Shown here piece after piece: positions 34,982 to 44,068 of a stretch of DNA of 64,000 bases (positions are counted from its first letter, which is position 1; every line of letters begins with the position of its first letter). The stretch is taken from assembly GCA_937900485.1 (NCBI GenBank), contig CALCEL010000027.1, forward strand, positions 28,727 to 92,726, given 5' to 3'. This stretch comes from an uncultured Prevotellaceae bacterium (GTDB lineage Bacteria; Bacteroidota; Bacteroidia; Bacteroidales; Bacteroidaceae). Made by a program: the position numbers and the translations under genes. The notes below the pieces were generated by a model that made no database searches, was not told the DNA's origin, and saw nothing but the letters and a program-made list of their open reading frames with translations.

Positions 34982-36796
34982 GTGGAAGTGGGCATCGAGG
35001 CAATCCGTCACGGTGCCGACGCTGTGTATATTGGCGCAGGCAGTTTCGGCGCCAGGGCTGCGGCTGGTAATGATATTTCAGATATCATCAGACTGGTTGA
35101 GTTTGCGCATTTTTTCAGAGCTAAGGTGTATGTTACTGTCAACACCATAGTGTATGACAATGAGTTGGAGGATGTCAGACAGCTTATTTGTGACCTTTAC
35201 TCTGCTAAGGTTGACGCTCTCATCGTGCAGGATATGGGTATATTGGAAATGGATATACCGCCTATTCCTCTGCATGCCAGCACTCAGATGGACAATAGGA
35301 CAGTGGAGAAAGTGGACTTCCTGCACAAGTGTGGTTTTGAGCAGGTGGTGCTGGCCCGTGAGTTGAAGGCGGAGCAGATTAAGGCCATCCACGATGCTGT
35401 GCCAGACGTCAGTCTTGAGGTCTTCGTTCATGGTGCGATGTGTGTCAGCTACTCAGGTCAGTGTTACGTCAGTGAGGATGTGTTCTGTCGTAGTGCTAAC
35501 AGAGGAGAGTGCGCTCAACTGTGCAGGATGGAGTACGATTTGTTGACGAGAGACAGAAAGAGCAACAAGGAACGTGTGATTGTAAGAGGCAAGAGTCTTC
35601 TCTCTATCAGGGATAATTGTCAGATAGATAATCTCGAGGCGCTGGTCATGTCAGGTGCTTCTTCTCTGAAGATTGAGGGACGACTGAAGGGTGTGGATTA
35701 CGTTAAGAATGTGGTGGCAGACTATTCTCGTAAGCTTGATGAGGTGATAAGCAGACATCCGGACGAGCTGGTGAGAGCGTCGTCAGGACAGACAGTCTTG
35801 AGGTTCAGTCCGGACTGGCGTAAGAGTTTTTTCAGGAATTTTATTTTCCAACCAAAGTCTGTTGGCGAGTTTGTCGGCAAGGTGTCGGAAGTCGGGCATA
35901 ATTTCTTTAAGATAAAAAGAGTAGGGGGCAGACGTGTTGGTGTGAGCGACTATTCGGAGATGAACAACGGTGACGGTGTTTGCGTGTTGGATTCCGAAGG
36001 TTCCATGGTCGGATTCAGAATCAACAGAGTCGATGGCGACAAGCTGTTTCCGCTTGAGATGCCGAGGTCGCTGAGGAACGGAATGTCAGTATACAGGAAT
36101 CAGAACCAGAAGTTCGAGAAAATGCTCGCCGGAGAGACTGCGGACAGACGAGTGTCCGTGTACATCACTTTCTCAGATTCATGTGACGGTTTCGTCATGT
36201 CCGCAGAGGACGAGGATGGGACACGTGTGGTCATGCCCGTCGTTTACGACAAGGAGATAGCCCGCAGCAGCCAGCATGACAATATTGTTAGACAGTTAAG
36301 TAAATTAGGTGACACCATGTTTAATGCTAAGAACGTCGATGTTGACATGTCAGATAACTGGTTTGTCCCGTCATCATTGCTTTCTGAGTGGAGACGCTCG
36401 CTGATGAGTGATTTATATGAGAAGCGTTTGGAAAGCTATCCCCTACATGAATCAGTCATTACTCAAAGCTCTCATACGTATCCTAAAGGTTATGAGTTTG
36501 ATTACCTTATGAACGTGGCGAATGAACTGTCGAGACAATTCTGTGAGAGACATGGTGTTACGGTGAGACAAAAAGCGTTTGAGATTACTCATCCTCATAA
36601 CGTTCCTGTGATGTTTTGTGAGCATTGTATCAGGAGAGAGATGGGGATGTGTCTGAGGAATAAGGATGGAAAAGACATCTCACAGCGTGACAGAGTTACT
36701 CATGATGACTTGTTCTTACGTATGTCGGATGGTAAGGAGTTCAGGTTGGAGTTCGACTGTAAGAAGTGTGAGATGCGTGTCGTCAGTCAATATTAA
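34982..36796 (+). CDS. Peptidase U32-family protein (TrhP/RlhA-like), start uncertain
   Basis: The 604-residue protein matches U32 collagenase-like proteins: HGADAVYIGAGSFGARA, the VFVHGAMCVSYSGQCYVSE signature near residue 145, CAQLCRMEYDL, and a C-terminal Cys cluster (FCEHCIRREMGMC, FDCKKCEMR). Relatives are RNA hydroxylation factors (TrhP, RlhA), so a role in tRNA/rRNA modification is likelier than proteolysis. GTG 34982 is the first ordinary start, but the frame continues upstream and encodes RKIELLAPARN, the conserved first strand. The codon where Met is expected is ACG (34946-34948). The real start is therefore probably upstream and non-standard. Confidence 0.88.
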   Translation: MEVGIEAIRHGADAVYIGAGSFGARAAAGNDISDIIRLVEFAHFFRAKVYVTVNTIVYDNELEDVRQLICDLYSAKVDALIVQDMGILEMDIPPIPLHASTQMDNRTVEKVDFLHKCGFEQVVLARELKAEQIKAIHDAVPDVSLEVFVHGAMCVSYSGQCYVSEDVFCRSANRGECAQLCRMEYDLLTRDRKSNKERVIVRGKSLLSIRDNCQIDNLEALVMSGASSLKIEGRLKGVDYVKNVVADYSRKLDEVISRHPDELVRASSGQTVLRFSPDWRKSFFRNFIFQPKSVGEFVGKVSEVGHNFFKIKRVGGRRVGVSDYSEMNNGDGVCVLDSEGSMVGFRINRVDGDKLFPLEMPRSLRNGMSVYRNQNQKFEKMLAGETADRRVSVYITFSDSCDGFVMSAEDEDGTRVVMPVVYDKEIARSSQHDNIVRQLSKLGDTMFNAKNVDVDMSDNWFVPSSLLSEWRRSLMSDLYEKRLESYPLHESVITQSSHTYPKGYEFDYLMNVANELSRQFCERHGVTVRQKAFEITHPHNVPVMFCEHCIRREMGMCLRNKDGKDISQRDRVTHDDLFLRMSDGKEFRLEFDCKKCEMRVVSQY

Positions 36797-36807
36797 ATGT
36801 GATATCC

Positions 36808-37842
36808 ATGATAAGATCATTCTTTTTATTTATAACACTCGTGTTCGTGTCGTGTTCCGCTGGTGATGGTGATGGAACTTCTACGGAGAGCATGGACTCC
36901 ATAAGTGAGATCACTCGTGAGTTGACGGACAGTCTGATAAGTGAGAATCTCATGAGAGAGTCTGCCGTCGATTATGTGGATGAGGAGAATGACCGCCAAG
37001 ATGAGAAAGCTGTGTCGTCAGACACATCGTTACTCTTGAATACTTTTCAGGCTGACTCACTTGAGTTCAGGCTGAGACATCATTATACCATCAATTTTAA
37101 CTTTGTAGTTAAATGTGACTCTCTGACTCTGCTACCATATGAGGGCGACCTGATATCAGACACTTGCGTGGTGTATCGCGGCGATGTGATTGCCGTGGCC
37201 AGTATCAAGACCATGAGCGCTGACTCGACGGACGCAGTCTGGGTTAAGGTGGCGCATGACCAGTATACTATGGGTTGGATAAATGAGGCGGATTTGTTGG
37301 CAGGTGTTGCTCCTGACGACTCTATATCTGAGATGATATATTTCATGACGGGAATCAGAGGAGTGTGGATGTCGTCATTGGTCCTCATGGGCGTCATAGG
37401 TTTCTTGTTACGTCGTGGAAAAGTGAAGAAACTTCAGATACTTCGTTTTGATGAGATGGACAGTTTCTATCCAGTGTTTCTGTTGTCTACGGTAGGTATC
37501 ATGGGCTCTTTATATGCCAGCATACAGAACTTCGTTCCTGAGTTCTGGCAGGAGTTCTATTACCATCCTACTCTGAATCCATTCCAGTTACCTATGATTA
37601 TGTCAGCCTTAGTGTTTTTGTTCTGGCTCATTGTGATTATATACATTGCCGTGGTGGACGAGGTGTATCACAATTTCTATTTCTTGCCTGGGGTGGCTTA
37701 CTTATTGGAGCTTACGGGTTTGACGATGGTAGTGTACCTGATTATCAGTTGGACGACACTCATCTATGTGGGCTACGTGTTGCTTCTTGCCATGATAATC
37801 TCGTTGTGGTATGTCTATCTGACTAAGAACTCCGTGAAGTGA
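36808..37842 (+). CDS. Conserved Bacteroidales lipoprotein with SH3-like segment and membrane helices
   Basis: A 344-residue protein with lipoprotein signal (lipobox VSC), an acidic Ser/Asp/Glu-rich linker, a domain with RHHYTINFNFVVKCDSL and VWVKVAHDQYTMGWI that looks SH3-like, then about five membrane helices in the C-terminal half. ATG 36808 gives the best signal peptide; GTG 36799 is in frame. I have seen this pattern in Bacteroidales annotated only as membrane or hypothetical protein. It starts 11 bases after the U32 gene. Function unknown. It converges with the sulfatase-type gene, 7 bases between stops. Confidence 0.6.
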   Translation: MIRSFFLFITLVFVSCSAGDGDGTSTESMDSISEITRELTDSLISENLMRESAVDYVDEENDRQDEKAVSSDTSLLLNTFQADSLEFRLRHHYTINFNFVVKCDSLTLLPYEGDLISDTCVVYRGDVIAVASIKTMSADSTDAVWVKVAHDQYTMGWINEADLLAGVAPDDSISEMIYFMTGIRGVWMSSLVLMGVIGFLLRRGKVKKLQILRFDEMDSFYPVFLLSTVGIMGSLYASIQNFVPEFWQEFYYHPTLNPFQLPMIMSALVFLFWLIVIIYIAVVDEVYHNFYFLPGVAYLLELTGLTMVVYLIISWTTLIYVGYVLLLAMIISLWYVYLTKNSVK

Positions 37843-37849
37843 GAGTTAC

Positions 37850-39682
37850 TCACATTTCGGCCGCATCCTTATGCAGTGTCTGAACGATAGCTTTACCTCT
37901 CTCTATCCTCTTATCGCCGTTCTCGCCCTCCTCGTATACAGGCTTGTCACCCTCAAAGTCGTATGTGGTCATACCCGTTGAGTCAATAAAGGTGAAAGCG
38001 ACTCGTGAGCAGTGTATAGCTGATGGCAAGGTGTATGTCTTACTCATCACATCCCTGCTGAACTTGAATTCTTTGTGACTGATTTTCATTTGTCCGAGCA
38101 GGGTGGCGGCGAAGTCAGACTGGTTCATCAGTGTGTTTATCTTGCGAGGCTGCTTGACGGCTCCTCCTGTCATGACAATAGGTATGTGTATCACGTCCTT
38201 ACTTGACACAGTCCTTCCTTCCTGGGCAGCCACTCCGTGGTCAGGCATTATCACCAATAGCGTATTATTCCACAGGTTGCTTTTTTTGAGTTTCCTGACA
38301 AACGTGCCTATACACATGTCTGTATATGCGAAGCTGTTTTCCACATCATTCTTCAGTCGTCTGTATGGGACGGTCCAAGGCTCATGACTTGACAGTGTCA
38401 GTATGCTTGAGAAGAAAGGTTGCTTGAGCAACGTTAATCCGTTGAACGCCTTGTCCAGCAGTGTCTCGTCCGATACTCCCCAAGATGTTATTTTCTTCTC
38501 TCCTGAAAAATCCTTGTCACTATACGTTTTCTTATATCCGTTCTGAAGCATGAAGCCTCCCATGTTGGTGAAGCTTATGTCTCCTCCGTACCAGAACTCA
38601 GTGTAGTAACCCTCTTTTGCCAGTGTCTTAGCCAACCCTGGCAACTTTTCACATTTCTCTGGTATCTTCATGAGTGATGCTGACGGGAATCCCAGCCAAC
38701 CGCTGTTGATTGACACCAGTCCTCTGTCGGTCCTGTAGCTGTTAGCGTGGCAGTTGGTGAATAGTATTCCATCTTCAGCTATCTTATCGAGGTTCGGCGT
38801 TATTCCCATCTCGGCTCCAACGCATCCTGCCACACTTGCTCCGCATCCCTCCCACACGATAAGAATTATGTTTGGTCTGTCCTGGTTCAGCAGGGTGTCA
38901 CTGTCGACACTCTCCGTGTTGAATATGCCGTCAATAAGTCTCAGTCTTTCCTCGTCATCACTATAGTATTGATACTCTTCGGCGAAATTCTGCAGATGAT
39001 TCATGGAGTAGAACAGGTTGAAAGACGGGTTGACTGCCGAATGGTTGAGGAATTGCACGTTTGAGTAGTATGACTTGCTCACGTTGGCTGTTCCGTCTCC
39101 TACACCGCCACGTATCATCAGGAATATTATTACTCCTATTGGCAGCATCACCAGTGATGACAGTTTCTTTCCTCTCTCAGAGTGCTGCTCGTGGTCGATG
39201 GCCTTATAAGTCACGAATGAGTATAACACTGTCAGTGAGAGAACACTGAGTACAGATAACACAATGAATGCTGTGCTGACGCTAGCCATGGCGTCGGCAG
39301 GTTTGTCAGTGTAAAGGAACACCGTGGTGTCTAACTTGAATTGCCAGAAACTGTATAAGACAGTGTCCGCCACGAATATTATGGCAGTCAGTAACGATAC
39401 TACGATGAAGTAAGGAGTAAGAGTTTTTTTAATGTTTATTCTGAAGAAGAAGTTCAGAGTGTATATCAGCCAAGGGAACACCAGTACGTATCCGCATGTC
39501 GTCATGTCGAGTGACAGTCCGTTGTATATCACTTGAACATAATCAAGTAACCCCATGTCCTTGTACATATTATGGTTGTATGCCATGAATATTGGCTTCT
39601 GCGTGATGTAAATCAGCATCATACTAAAGAATATGCATAATAGTCGTACTATGACGTTGTTCTTGATTTTCTTCTTGTTCAT
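37850..39682 (-). CDS. LTA synthase-like membrane sulfatase/phosphotransferase
   Basis: A 610-residue protein: five N-terminal membrane spans (to about residue 200), then an extracellular alkaline-phosphatase-superfamily domain with ILIVWEGCGAS, the nucleophile region ANSYRTDRGLVSI (Thr), EPWTVPYRRL and IMPDHGVA. This is the LtaS architecture; LtaS adds glycerol-phosphate, relatives add phosphoethanolamine or phosphoglycerol to glycans. In a Gram-negative the target is probably LPS or another surface glycan. It overlaps the upstream GT4 gene by 4 bases, supporting a glycan role. Confidence 0.88.
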   Translation of the reverse strand: MNKKKIKNNVIVRLLCIFFSMMLIYITQKPIFMAYNHNMYKDMGLLDYVQVIYNGLSLDMTTCGYVLVFPWLIYTLNFFFRINIKKTLTPYFIVVSLLTAIIFVADTVLYSFWQFKLDTTVFLYTDKPADAMASVSTAFIVLSVLSVLSLTVLYSFVTYKAIDHEQHSERGKKLSSLVMLPIGVIIFLMIRGGVGDGTANVSKSYYSNVQFLNHSAVNPSFNLFYSMNHLQNFAEEYQYYSDDEERLRLIDGIFNTESVDSDTLLNQDRPNIILIVWEGCGASVAGCVGAEMGITPNLDKIAEDGILFTNCHANSYRTDRGLVSINSGWLGFPSASLMKIPEKCEKLPGLAKTLAKEGYYTEFWYGGDISFTNMGGFMLQNGYKKTYSDKDFSGEKKITSWGVSDETLLDKAFNGLTLLKQPFFSSILTLSSHEPWTVPYRRLKNDVENSFAYTDMCIGTFVRKLKKSNLWNNTLLVIMPDHGVAAQEGRTVSSKDVIHIPIVMTGGAVKQPRKINTLMNQSDFAATLLGQMKISHKEFKFSRDVMSKTYTLPSAIHCSRVAFTFIDSTGMTTYDFEGDKPVYEEGENGDKRIERGKAIVQTLHKDAAEM

Positions 39683-40881
39683 AAAGCTTTGTTGTAAGTG
39701 TTTATCAGACTGTTTGCCACGTTAGCAGGGTGAAAATTCTTTATCGCATACTCCATGCCTTTGTTAATCATCTTCTCTCTCAGCTCATCATCCGTGATGG
39801 CTCTTTCCATCTTGTCCGCTATGTCCTCTATGCTGTCCGGGTCTACCTGCAGTGAGTCTTTACCTCCAGCCTCGGGCAGGCTACTTCTGTTGCTTGTCAC
39901 GACTGGACATTTGCTTAACAGAGCCTCGACGACAGGTAGTCCGAATCCCTCATAGAAACTTGGGTACACGAATACTCGGGCTTTAGTATATAGTGCTTGC
40001 AGGGTGTTGTCGTCAATCTTCTCTTTAGGGAAGATGACCATTCTCTCCATGTCGTGTTGTCTGATGTATTTCTTGACTTCCTCCTTGTATTCCCTTCCGT
40101 TGCCGACAACTATGAGTGGCAGTTTTATGCTGTCTGGCAGCAATTTCAGTGCTTTCACAATTCCCAGCAGGTTCTTCCTTGAGTTGATTGTTCCAACGTA
40201 AAGTATGAAGTCTTTTATTGTGCAGAGTTCTGTGTCACTGAGAATTTTTGTCGCCTCGTCATCAGTCATTGTCGAGTAGAATCTCCTCGACACCGGCTGG
40301 TATATGATATCTATCTTATTCTCGTCCACGTCGTAGTACTTGATGATATCATTTTTCGTGCATTCGCTTATTGCTATTATTCTGTCTGCGTTCTGTATGG
40401 CATATCTCCATTTCATGTCGTATATCTTACGGTCATGCCAATGGTACATATATGGGAAAGTGTGGAATGCCACGTCGTGTATTGTCACAACGGATGCTAT
40501 GCCTTTCTTTCTCAGTCCGTAAGGCAGTTCATTGCTTAGTCCGTGAAATATGTCAGCATGTATTTTCTTTGCCTCGTCAGTTACTTGAAAGGTACGCCAC
40601 AGCGACCCCTTCACTAATCCTTGTGGCAGTATGGTGTCGCAGTGGTCGAGTGTCAGGTACTTCGATGTGATACCCCTTTCGTTACTCCTTCTGTCCGCTA
40701 TTTTTGGGGTAAACAAAAAATAGGCATTCTCAGGGTGGTTTTCCGTGAGAATGTCTATTGTAGTTCGGCTGTAATTACCCAATCCCGTGAAATTGTTATA
40801 CAACCTTTTGGCATCAAAAGCAATATTCATTGAATTGACTGATAACATTGCGGCTGTTTGCTCAGCCTGTTTTTTCCTCAA
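39679..40881 (-). CDS. Glycosyltransferase family 4
   Basis: A GT-B fold enzyme with N-terminal NIAFDAKRLYNNFTGLGNYS, acceptor-side HGLSNELPYGL, linker FILYVGTINSRKN and donor-site YPSFYEGFGLPVVEAL (EX7E motif). It is a retaining transferase, likely extending a lipid-linked or LPS sugar chain. The first 17 residues are not conserved-looking, so the ATG at 40830 (MNIAFDAKRL) is the likelier start. It starts just after the DUF4254 gene and overlaps the LtaS-like gene; the three form an operon. Confidence 0.92.
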   Translation of the reverse strand: MRKKQAEQTAAMLSVNSMNIAFDAKRLYNNFTGLGNYSRTTIDILTENHPENAYFLFTPKIADRRSNERGITSKYLTLDHCDTILPQGLVKGSLWRTFQVTDEAKKIHADIFHGLSNELPYGLRKKGIASVVTIHDVAFHTFPYMYHWHDRKIYDMKWRYAIQNADRIIAISECTKNDIIKYYDVDENKIDIIYQPVSRRFYSTMTDDEATKILSDTELCTIKDFILYVGTINSRKNLLGIVKALKLLPDSIKLPLIVVGNGREYKEEVKKYIRQHDMERMVIFPKEKIDDNTLQALYTKARVFVYPSFYEGFGLPVVEALLSKCPVVTSNRSSLPEAGGKDSLQVDPDSIEDIADKMERAITDDELREKMINKGMEYAIKNFHPANVANSLINTYNKAL

Positions 40882-40884
40882 TGC

Positions 40885-41520
40885 TTATTTTTTATTATAT
40901 AATATAGGGTTTGTGCTCGGGTCGTTATACATCTTCATCTGCTTGTACACTTTCATGTATTTCCTACCCGCCTCTATATCATCCAGTAGTTGGTCGATAG
41001 CTTCTGATAAGTCTTTTTTCTGCTCCAACAGTACGTTGAGTTTCTTCTGGCATATCTCGATATGCTCCGGACTTGCGTCTTTTCTCTCCACCTGTTCTCT
41101 CATGTGGTAGATTTTCAGTGCCAAGATGCTTAGTCTGTCTACAGCCCATGATGGACTCTCTGTATTGATGGTTGCATTTGGTTGCGGTTTGATTCCGCTG
41201 TACAGCATATAAAAGTATGAGTCTATACGCTCAACCAAATCAGTTCTGTCCTGGTTACTTTTGTCAATCCTTCTTTTAAGCTGTAATGCTTCAACAGGGT
41301 CAATCTGTGGGTCGCGAATGATATCCTCTAAATGCCACTGTACTGTGTCTATCCAATTTTTCATGTAGAGGTCGTGCTCTATGTCTCCAGACTTATATGG
41401 ATTGTTGATGGGAGTGTCTACATTATCAGTAAGATGATAGTCACGAATTACTTGCTCAAAAATAGGGTTTGCCTTTTCTGTGAAAGTCATATTTTCTGTT
41501 ATTATTCTAATTTTCTGCAA
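40885..41520 (-). CDS. DUF4254 protein
   Basis: A 211-residue, mostly helical soluble protein. MTFTEKANPIFEQVIRDYH near the start and the central NWIDTVQWHLEDIIRDP segment match DUF4254, which I associate with LPS/glycosyltransferase loci in Bacteroidetes. The ATG at 41490 (MTFTEK) is the likelier start, because the 41520 start would overlap the promoter. No catalytic motif is visible; a regulatory or scaffold role in glycan synthesis is possible but unproved. Confidence 0.82.
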   Translation of the reverse strand: MQKIRIITENMTFTEKANPIFEQVIRDYHLTDNVDTPINNPYKSGDIEHDLYMKNWIDTVQWHLEDIIRDPQIDPVEALQLKRRIDKSNQDRTDLVERIDSYFYMLYSGIKPQPNATINTESPSWAVDRLSILALKIYHMREQVERKDASPEHIEICQKKLNVLLEQKKDLSEAIDQLLDDIEAGRKYMKVYKQMKMYNDPSTNPILYNKK

Positions 41521-41525
41521 ATTTA
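41518..41525 (-). promoter_or_regulatory. Minus-strand -7 box for the DUF4254-GT4-LtaS-like operon
   Basis: Plus-strand CAAATTTA reads TAAATTTG, 27 bases before the preferred start at 41490. Confidence 0.5.
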
Positions 41526-41589
41526 TGGATTTTTATTAATACTCGCTATAAAACAATATTCTTTATTTTATTATTTAAATTAATTTCAT

Positions 41590-41597
41590 TATTTTTG
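41590..41597 (+). promoter_or_regulatory. Possible -7 box for the pectin methylesterase gene
   Basis: TATTTTTG fits TAnnTTTG and would give a leader of about 170 bases before ATG 41769. Weak in this A+T-rich stretch. Confidence 0.3.
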
Positions 41598-41768
41598 CAG
41601 TGTAATAAATTGTTTTGCGCTTAGAGTGGCTCTTCTTAGTGTGAGAGATGTTTTCTCAGATGATTTGACTCGTTTTTTTGAGAATTTATATGTGTCCCCA
41701 GCTTCCCCAAGCGTACTGCTGATCGATTTCTTGCGGTACCCAAGTTGGAAGTTTGGGGATTTCTGTTT

Positions 41769-43091
41769 ATGAGATATTTTTTCTTTTTTCTTTTTTCTTT
41801 CTTTGTTTCTTTAGCAAAGTCTTCTGTCGATTGGGTCGTTCCTGTTGACGAGAGGTGGGTGTATGATTTCGTTGTTCCTGACAGCGGTTCTTTCGTCGAT
41901 GCTGTCAAGGCTGCTAATGCCAGACCTGACAAGATGACCAGATTCAGGATTTTTGTTAAGTCGGGCTATTATATCGTCAAAGGTGACGGCGACAGTCTGA
42001 GGATTTTGGAAAACGGTAAAGAGATTTCTTTTCCGAGTCCAATCACTACACTGACCGCTTCCAACACTTCCATTATAGGTGAGTCTTGGAAGGATACTAA
42101 GATTATTAATATTCCTTATCATGAGGGTATTAGTATCACATCTACTCTTTTCTTGCGTCGTGCTGACAGTACCTATATACAAGATCTCGAGTTCTGGTGT
42201 AATTTCAAGAATGACGTTAACGCCTTTGCTAATAGGGCAGTAGCCATGAACGAGAAACGTTGTAAGGGTAATATTTTTAAGAATGTAAGTCTGTTAAGCA
42301 CTCAAGACACTTATTACACTAATGACGGAGGAACAACATATCTTGAGGACTGTATGATTCATGGTACTGTGGATTTCATCTGTGGCGGAGGTACGGTTTT
42401 TTTCAATTCTTGTAAGTTGATACTGCGTCCCCGGGGTAAGTCTGGTAGCCGTGACGTAATATGTGCTCCGGCAACGGATAAGTCTCTTCGTCATGGTTAT
42501 GTCTTCAATAATTGTGCTATTGAGGGTTCTAATGAGCAACATGGCATATACTGTCTCGGAAGACCGTGGAAGAATGCTCCGCGCTCTGTTTTTATAAACA
42601 CCAAGATGAGTGTTCTTTCATCTCTGGCTGGGTGGTGTGAGATGCATGGCTGTATACCTGCTCTCTTCGCCGAATACAATAGCATGGATGTTGACGGGTG
42701 TTTGGTTGACATTTCCTTGAGGAAGAATAAGTTTAAGAACCGTAAAGGAAAATTGGTGAAGGTGCCTTATTCCACCACTCTCAAACGTAGTGCTTTGCCT
42801 GATTATAGTCTTTCTTCAGTGTTCCCGGAATGGAGCCCCGACAAATCATGCGTTCAGGTTGCTCCTCCACATCTGTCGATGCGAGGTTTCCGTACTGTCG
42901 TGTGGGATGATGTCCCAGGGGCTTATTGTTACGCTGTATGCATTGATGGTGATGTGGTGGACTTCACTCGTTCTCCTTTTTACATTGTTCCCGAAGGTAC
43001 TGAGGAGGGTGCTTGTTTCTCCGTAAGATGTGCGAATTTCCATGGTGGACTTGGAGCTGCGTCTAATGAGGTGGTGTATCCAAACCGATGA
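41769..43091 (+). CDS. Secreted pectin methylesterase (carbohydrate esterase family 8)
   Basis: The protein (440 residues from ATG 41769) has a signal peptide rich in Phe, then a right-handed beta-helix with CE8 motifs: STQDTYYTNDGG (first catalytic Asp), GTVDFICGGG (second Asp) and YCLGRPWKNAP (Arg). CE8 enzymes remove methyl esters from homogalacturonan. After about residue 350 comes a beta-sandwich segment (FRTVVWDDVPGAYCYAVCIDG), possibly FN3-like. No SusC/D, lyase or glycosidase gene lies nearby, so it is outside an obvious pectin locus. ATG 41745 in frame gives a poorer signal peptide. Confidence 0.9.
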   Translation: MRYFFFFLFSFFVSLAKSSVDWVVPVDERWVYDFVVPDSGSFVDAVKAANARPDKMTRFRIFVKSGYYIVKGDGDSLRILENGKEISFPSPITTLTASNTSIIGESWKDTKIINIPYHEGISITSTLFLRRADSTYIQDLEFWCNFKNDVNAFANRAVAMNEKRCKGNIFKNVSLLSTQDTYYTNDGGTTYLEDCMIHGTVDFICGGGTVFFNSCKLILRPRGKSGSRDVICAPATDKSLRHGYVFNNCAIEGSNEQHGIYCLGRPWKNAPRSVFINTKMSVLSSLAGWCEMHGCIPALFAEYNSMDVDGCLVDISLRKNKFKNRKGKLVKVPYSTTLKRSALPDYSLSSVFPEWSPDKSCVQVAPPHLSMRGFRTVVWDDVPGAYCYAVCIDGDVVDFTRSPFYIVPEGTEEGACFSVRCANFHGGLGAASNEVVYPNR

Positions 43092-43292
43092 CTCTCCGCA
43101 TTTTGTCTTGTTGTTCTTTTTGTGAAGTTTTTCTCTAATTTTGATTACTTAACTAATTGGTTTGTCTTTGGTTGCCTGGTCTCTAATCATTTTGTTTCTT
43201 TCACTTTCTACATGTTTTTTTGTTGACTGACAATATGGAATTGTAAGACAACTCACATTGTTTTTCTGTGTTGTTCTTATGTGTTCGTTAAG

Positions 43293-43620
43293 GTGGAATA
43301 GTGGACAATTTGCTCTATTACCAAATTTCCTATGCCTGATTTTTGCTACTTTTAAGTTAACTTGCTGATAATGTTAAAACAAGGCATTTTAAATCCTTGT
43401 ATCTCTTTTTTGAAATTCTTAGGTTAGGATATAGACTATACGCAAGTTTGAGAATTTATAAATCCTAACCTGAACTTTTCGGCATCCTAACCTAAGAATT
43501 TCAGATGCCGAATAAGGCATGGGAAAATATCAGAATTCATTTTTTTGTTGTTACGTGTCAAGGAAAAAAGTGGAATTTAGGACAGTGTAAAATGATGGTT
43601 AGGATATGACATTTGGTAAT
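43293..43620 (-). repeat. Dispersed structured repeat, copy C (MITE-like), inverted
   Basis: Copy C lies in the opposite orientation to A and B. On the plus strand it runs from GTGGAATAGTGGACAATT through ATTACCAAATTTCCTAT to a right edge ending ATTTGGTAAT. The central stem is a perfect 20-base inverted repeat: 43411-43430 (TGAAATTCTTAGGTTAGGAT) with 43484-43503. It has the best-preserved stem of the three copies, while the TGACACGTGTCA palindrome has decayed. Confidence 0.8.
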
Positions 43621-43883
43621 ACTTTTTTTTAAGGATAACTTCATATTTATTTGTTATTGTATCTTTCCTTATCTTTTTTTCGTACTATCTCCTTTATTCT
43701 CTTAACTTGTTGTTTTCGTTCAGTTGATTATTCTGTTCCAATTTGATGATTATATTATTTTTGATTTCATTCCCGTGTTCTTCCTCCAGCTAATCCTTTT
43801 TAGTCTCTATTCATGTTTTATTTTTCTGGTAATTACATATATAACATATCTTCCTCCTGTCATCTTTACCTTTTGTGTGTATA

Positions 43884-43914
43884 TAAAAAAAGGAGATCAG
43901 CTCCCTGATCTCCT
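43884..43914 (-). terminator. Intrinsic terminator of gyrB (minus strand)
   Basis: AGGAGATCAG (43891-43900) and CTGATCTCCT (43905-43914) form a perfect 10-base stem; on the minus strand seven Ts follow. It is about 155 bases past the gyrB stop. Confidence 0.8.
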
Positions 43915-44068
43915 ATGTCATCCCACTTATGAAAACTTGGTATTAAAAGTGAGACTTTGTGATGACTCGGTCAGAAATCACTTCTAGTTGGTCTTCACGA
44001 GAATATATGTAAGAATTGAATGAAATATGCTTTTTCATTTTCCGGAGCATTCCCGGACGTGGTTACGC

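Larger units (their letters stand above)
43092..44068. other. Long non-coding interval holding repeat copy C
   Basis: Nearly 1 kb between pectin methylesterase and convergent gyrB. Contains repeat copy C (43293-43620) and the gyrB terminator (43884-43914). The stretch 43621-43880 is T-rich; the 87-codon frame there has no promoter or recognisable sequence and I do not call it. Confidence 0.5.

Noticed and set aside
37839..37853. Small GTGAG/CTCAC hairpin between convergent genes
   Set aside because: Only five base pairs and no T-run; too weak to call a terminator.
43724..43987. 87-codon ORF before the gyrB terminator
   Set aside because: T-rich sequence giving Phe/Ile/Leu-rich translation; it runs across the gyrB terminator hairpin and matches nothing known.
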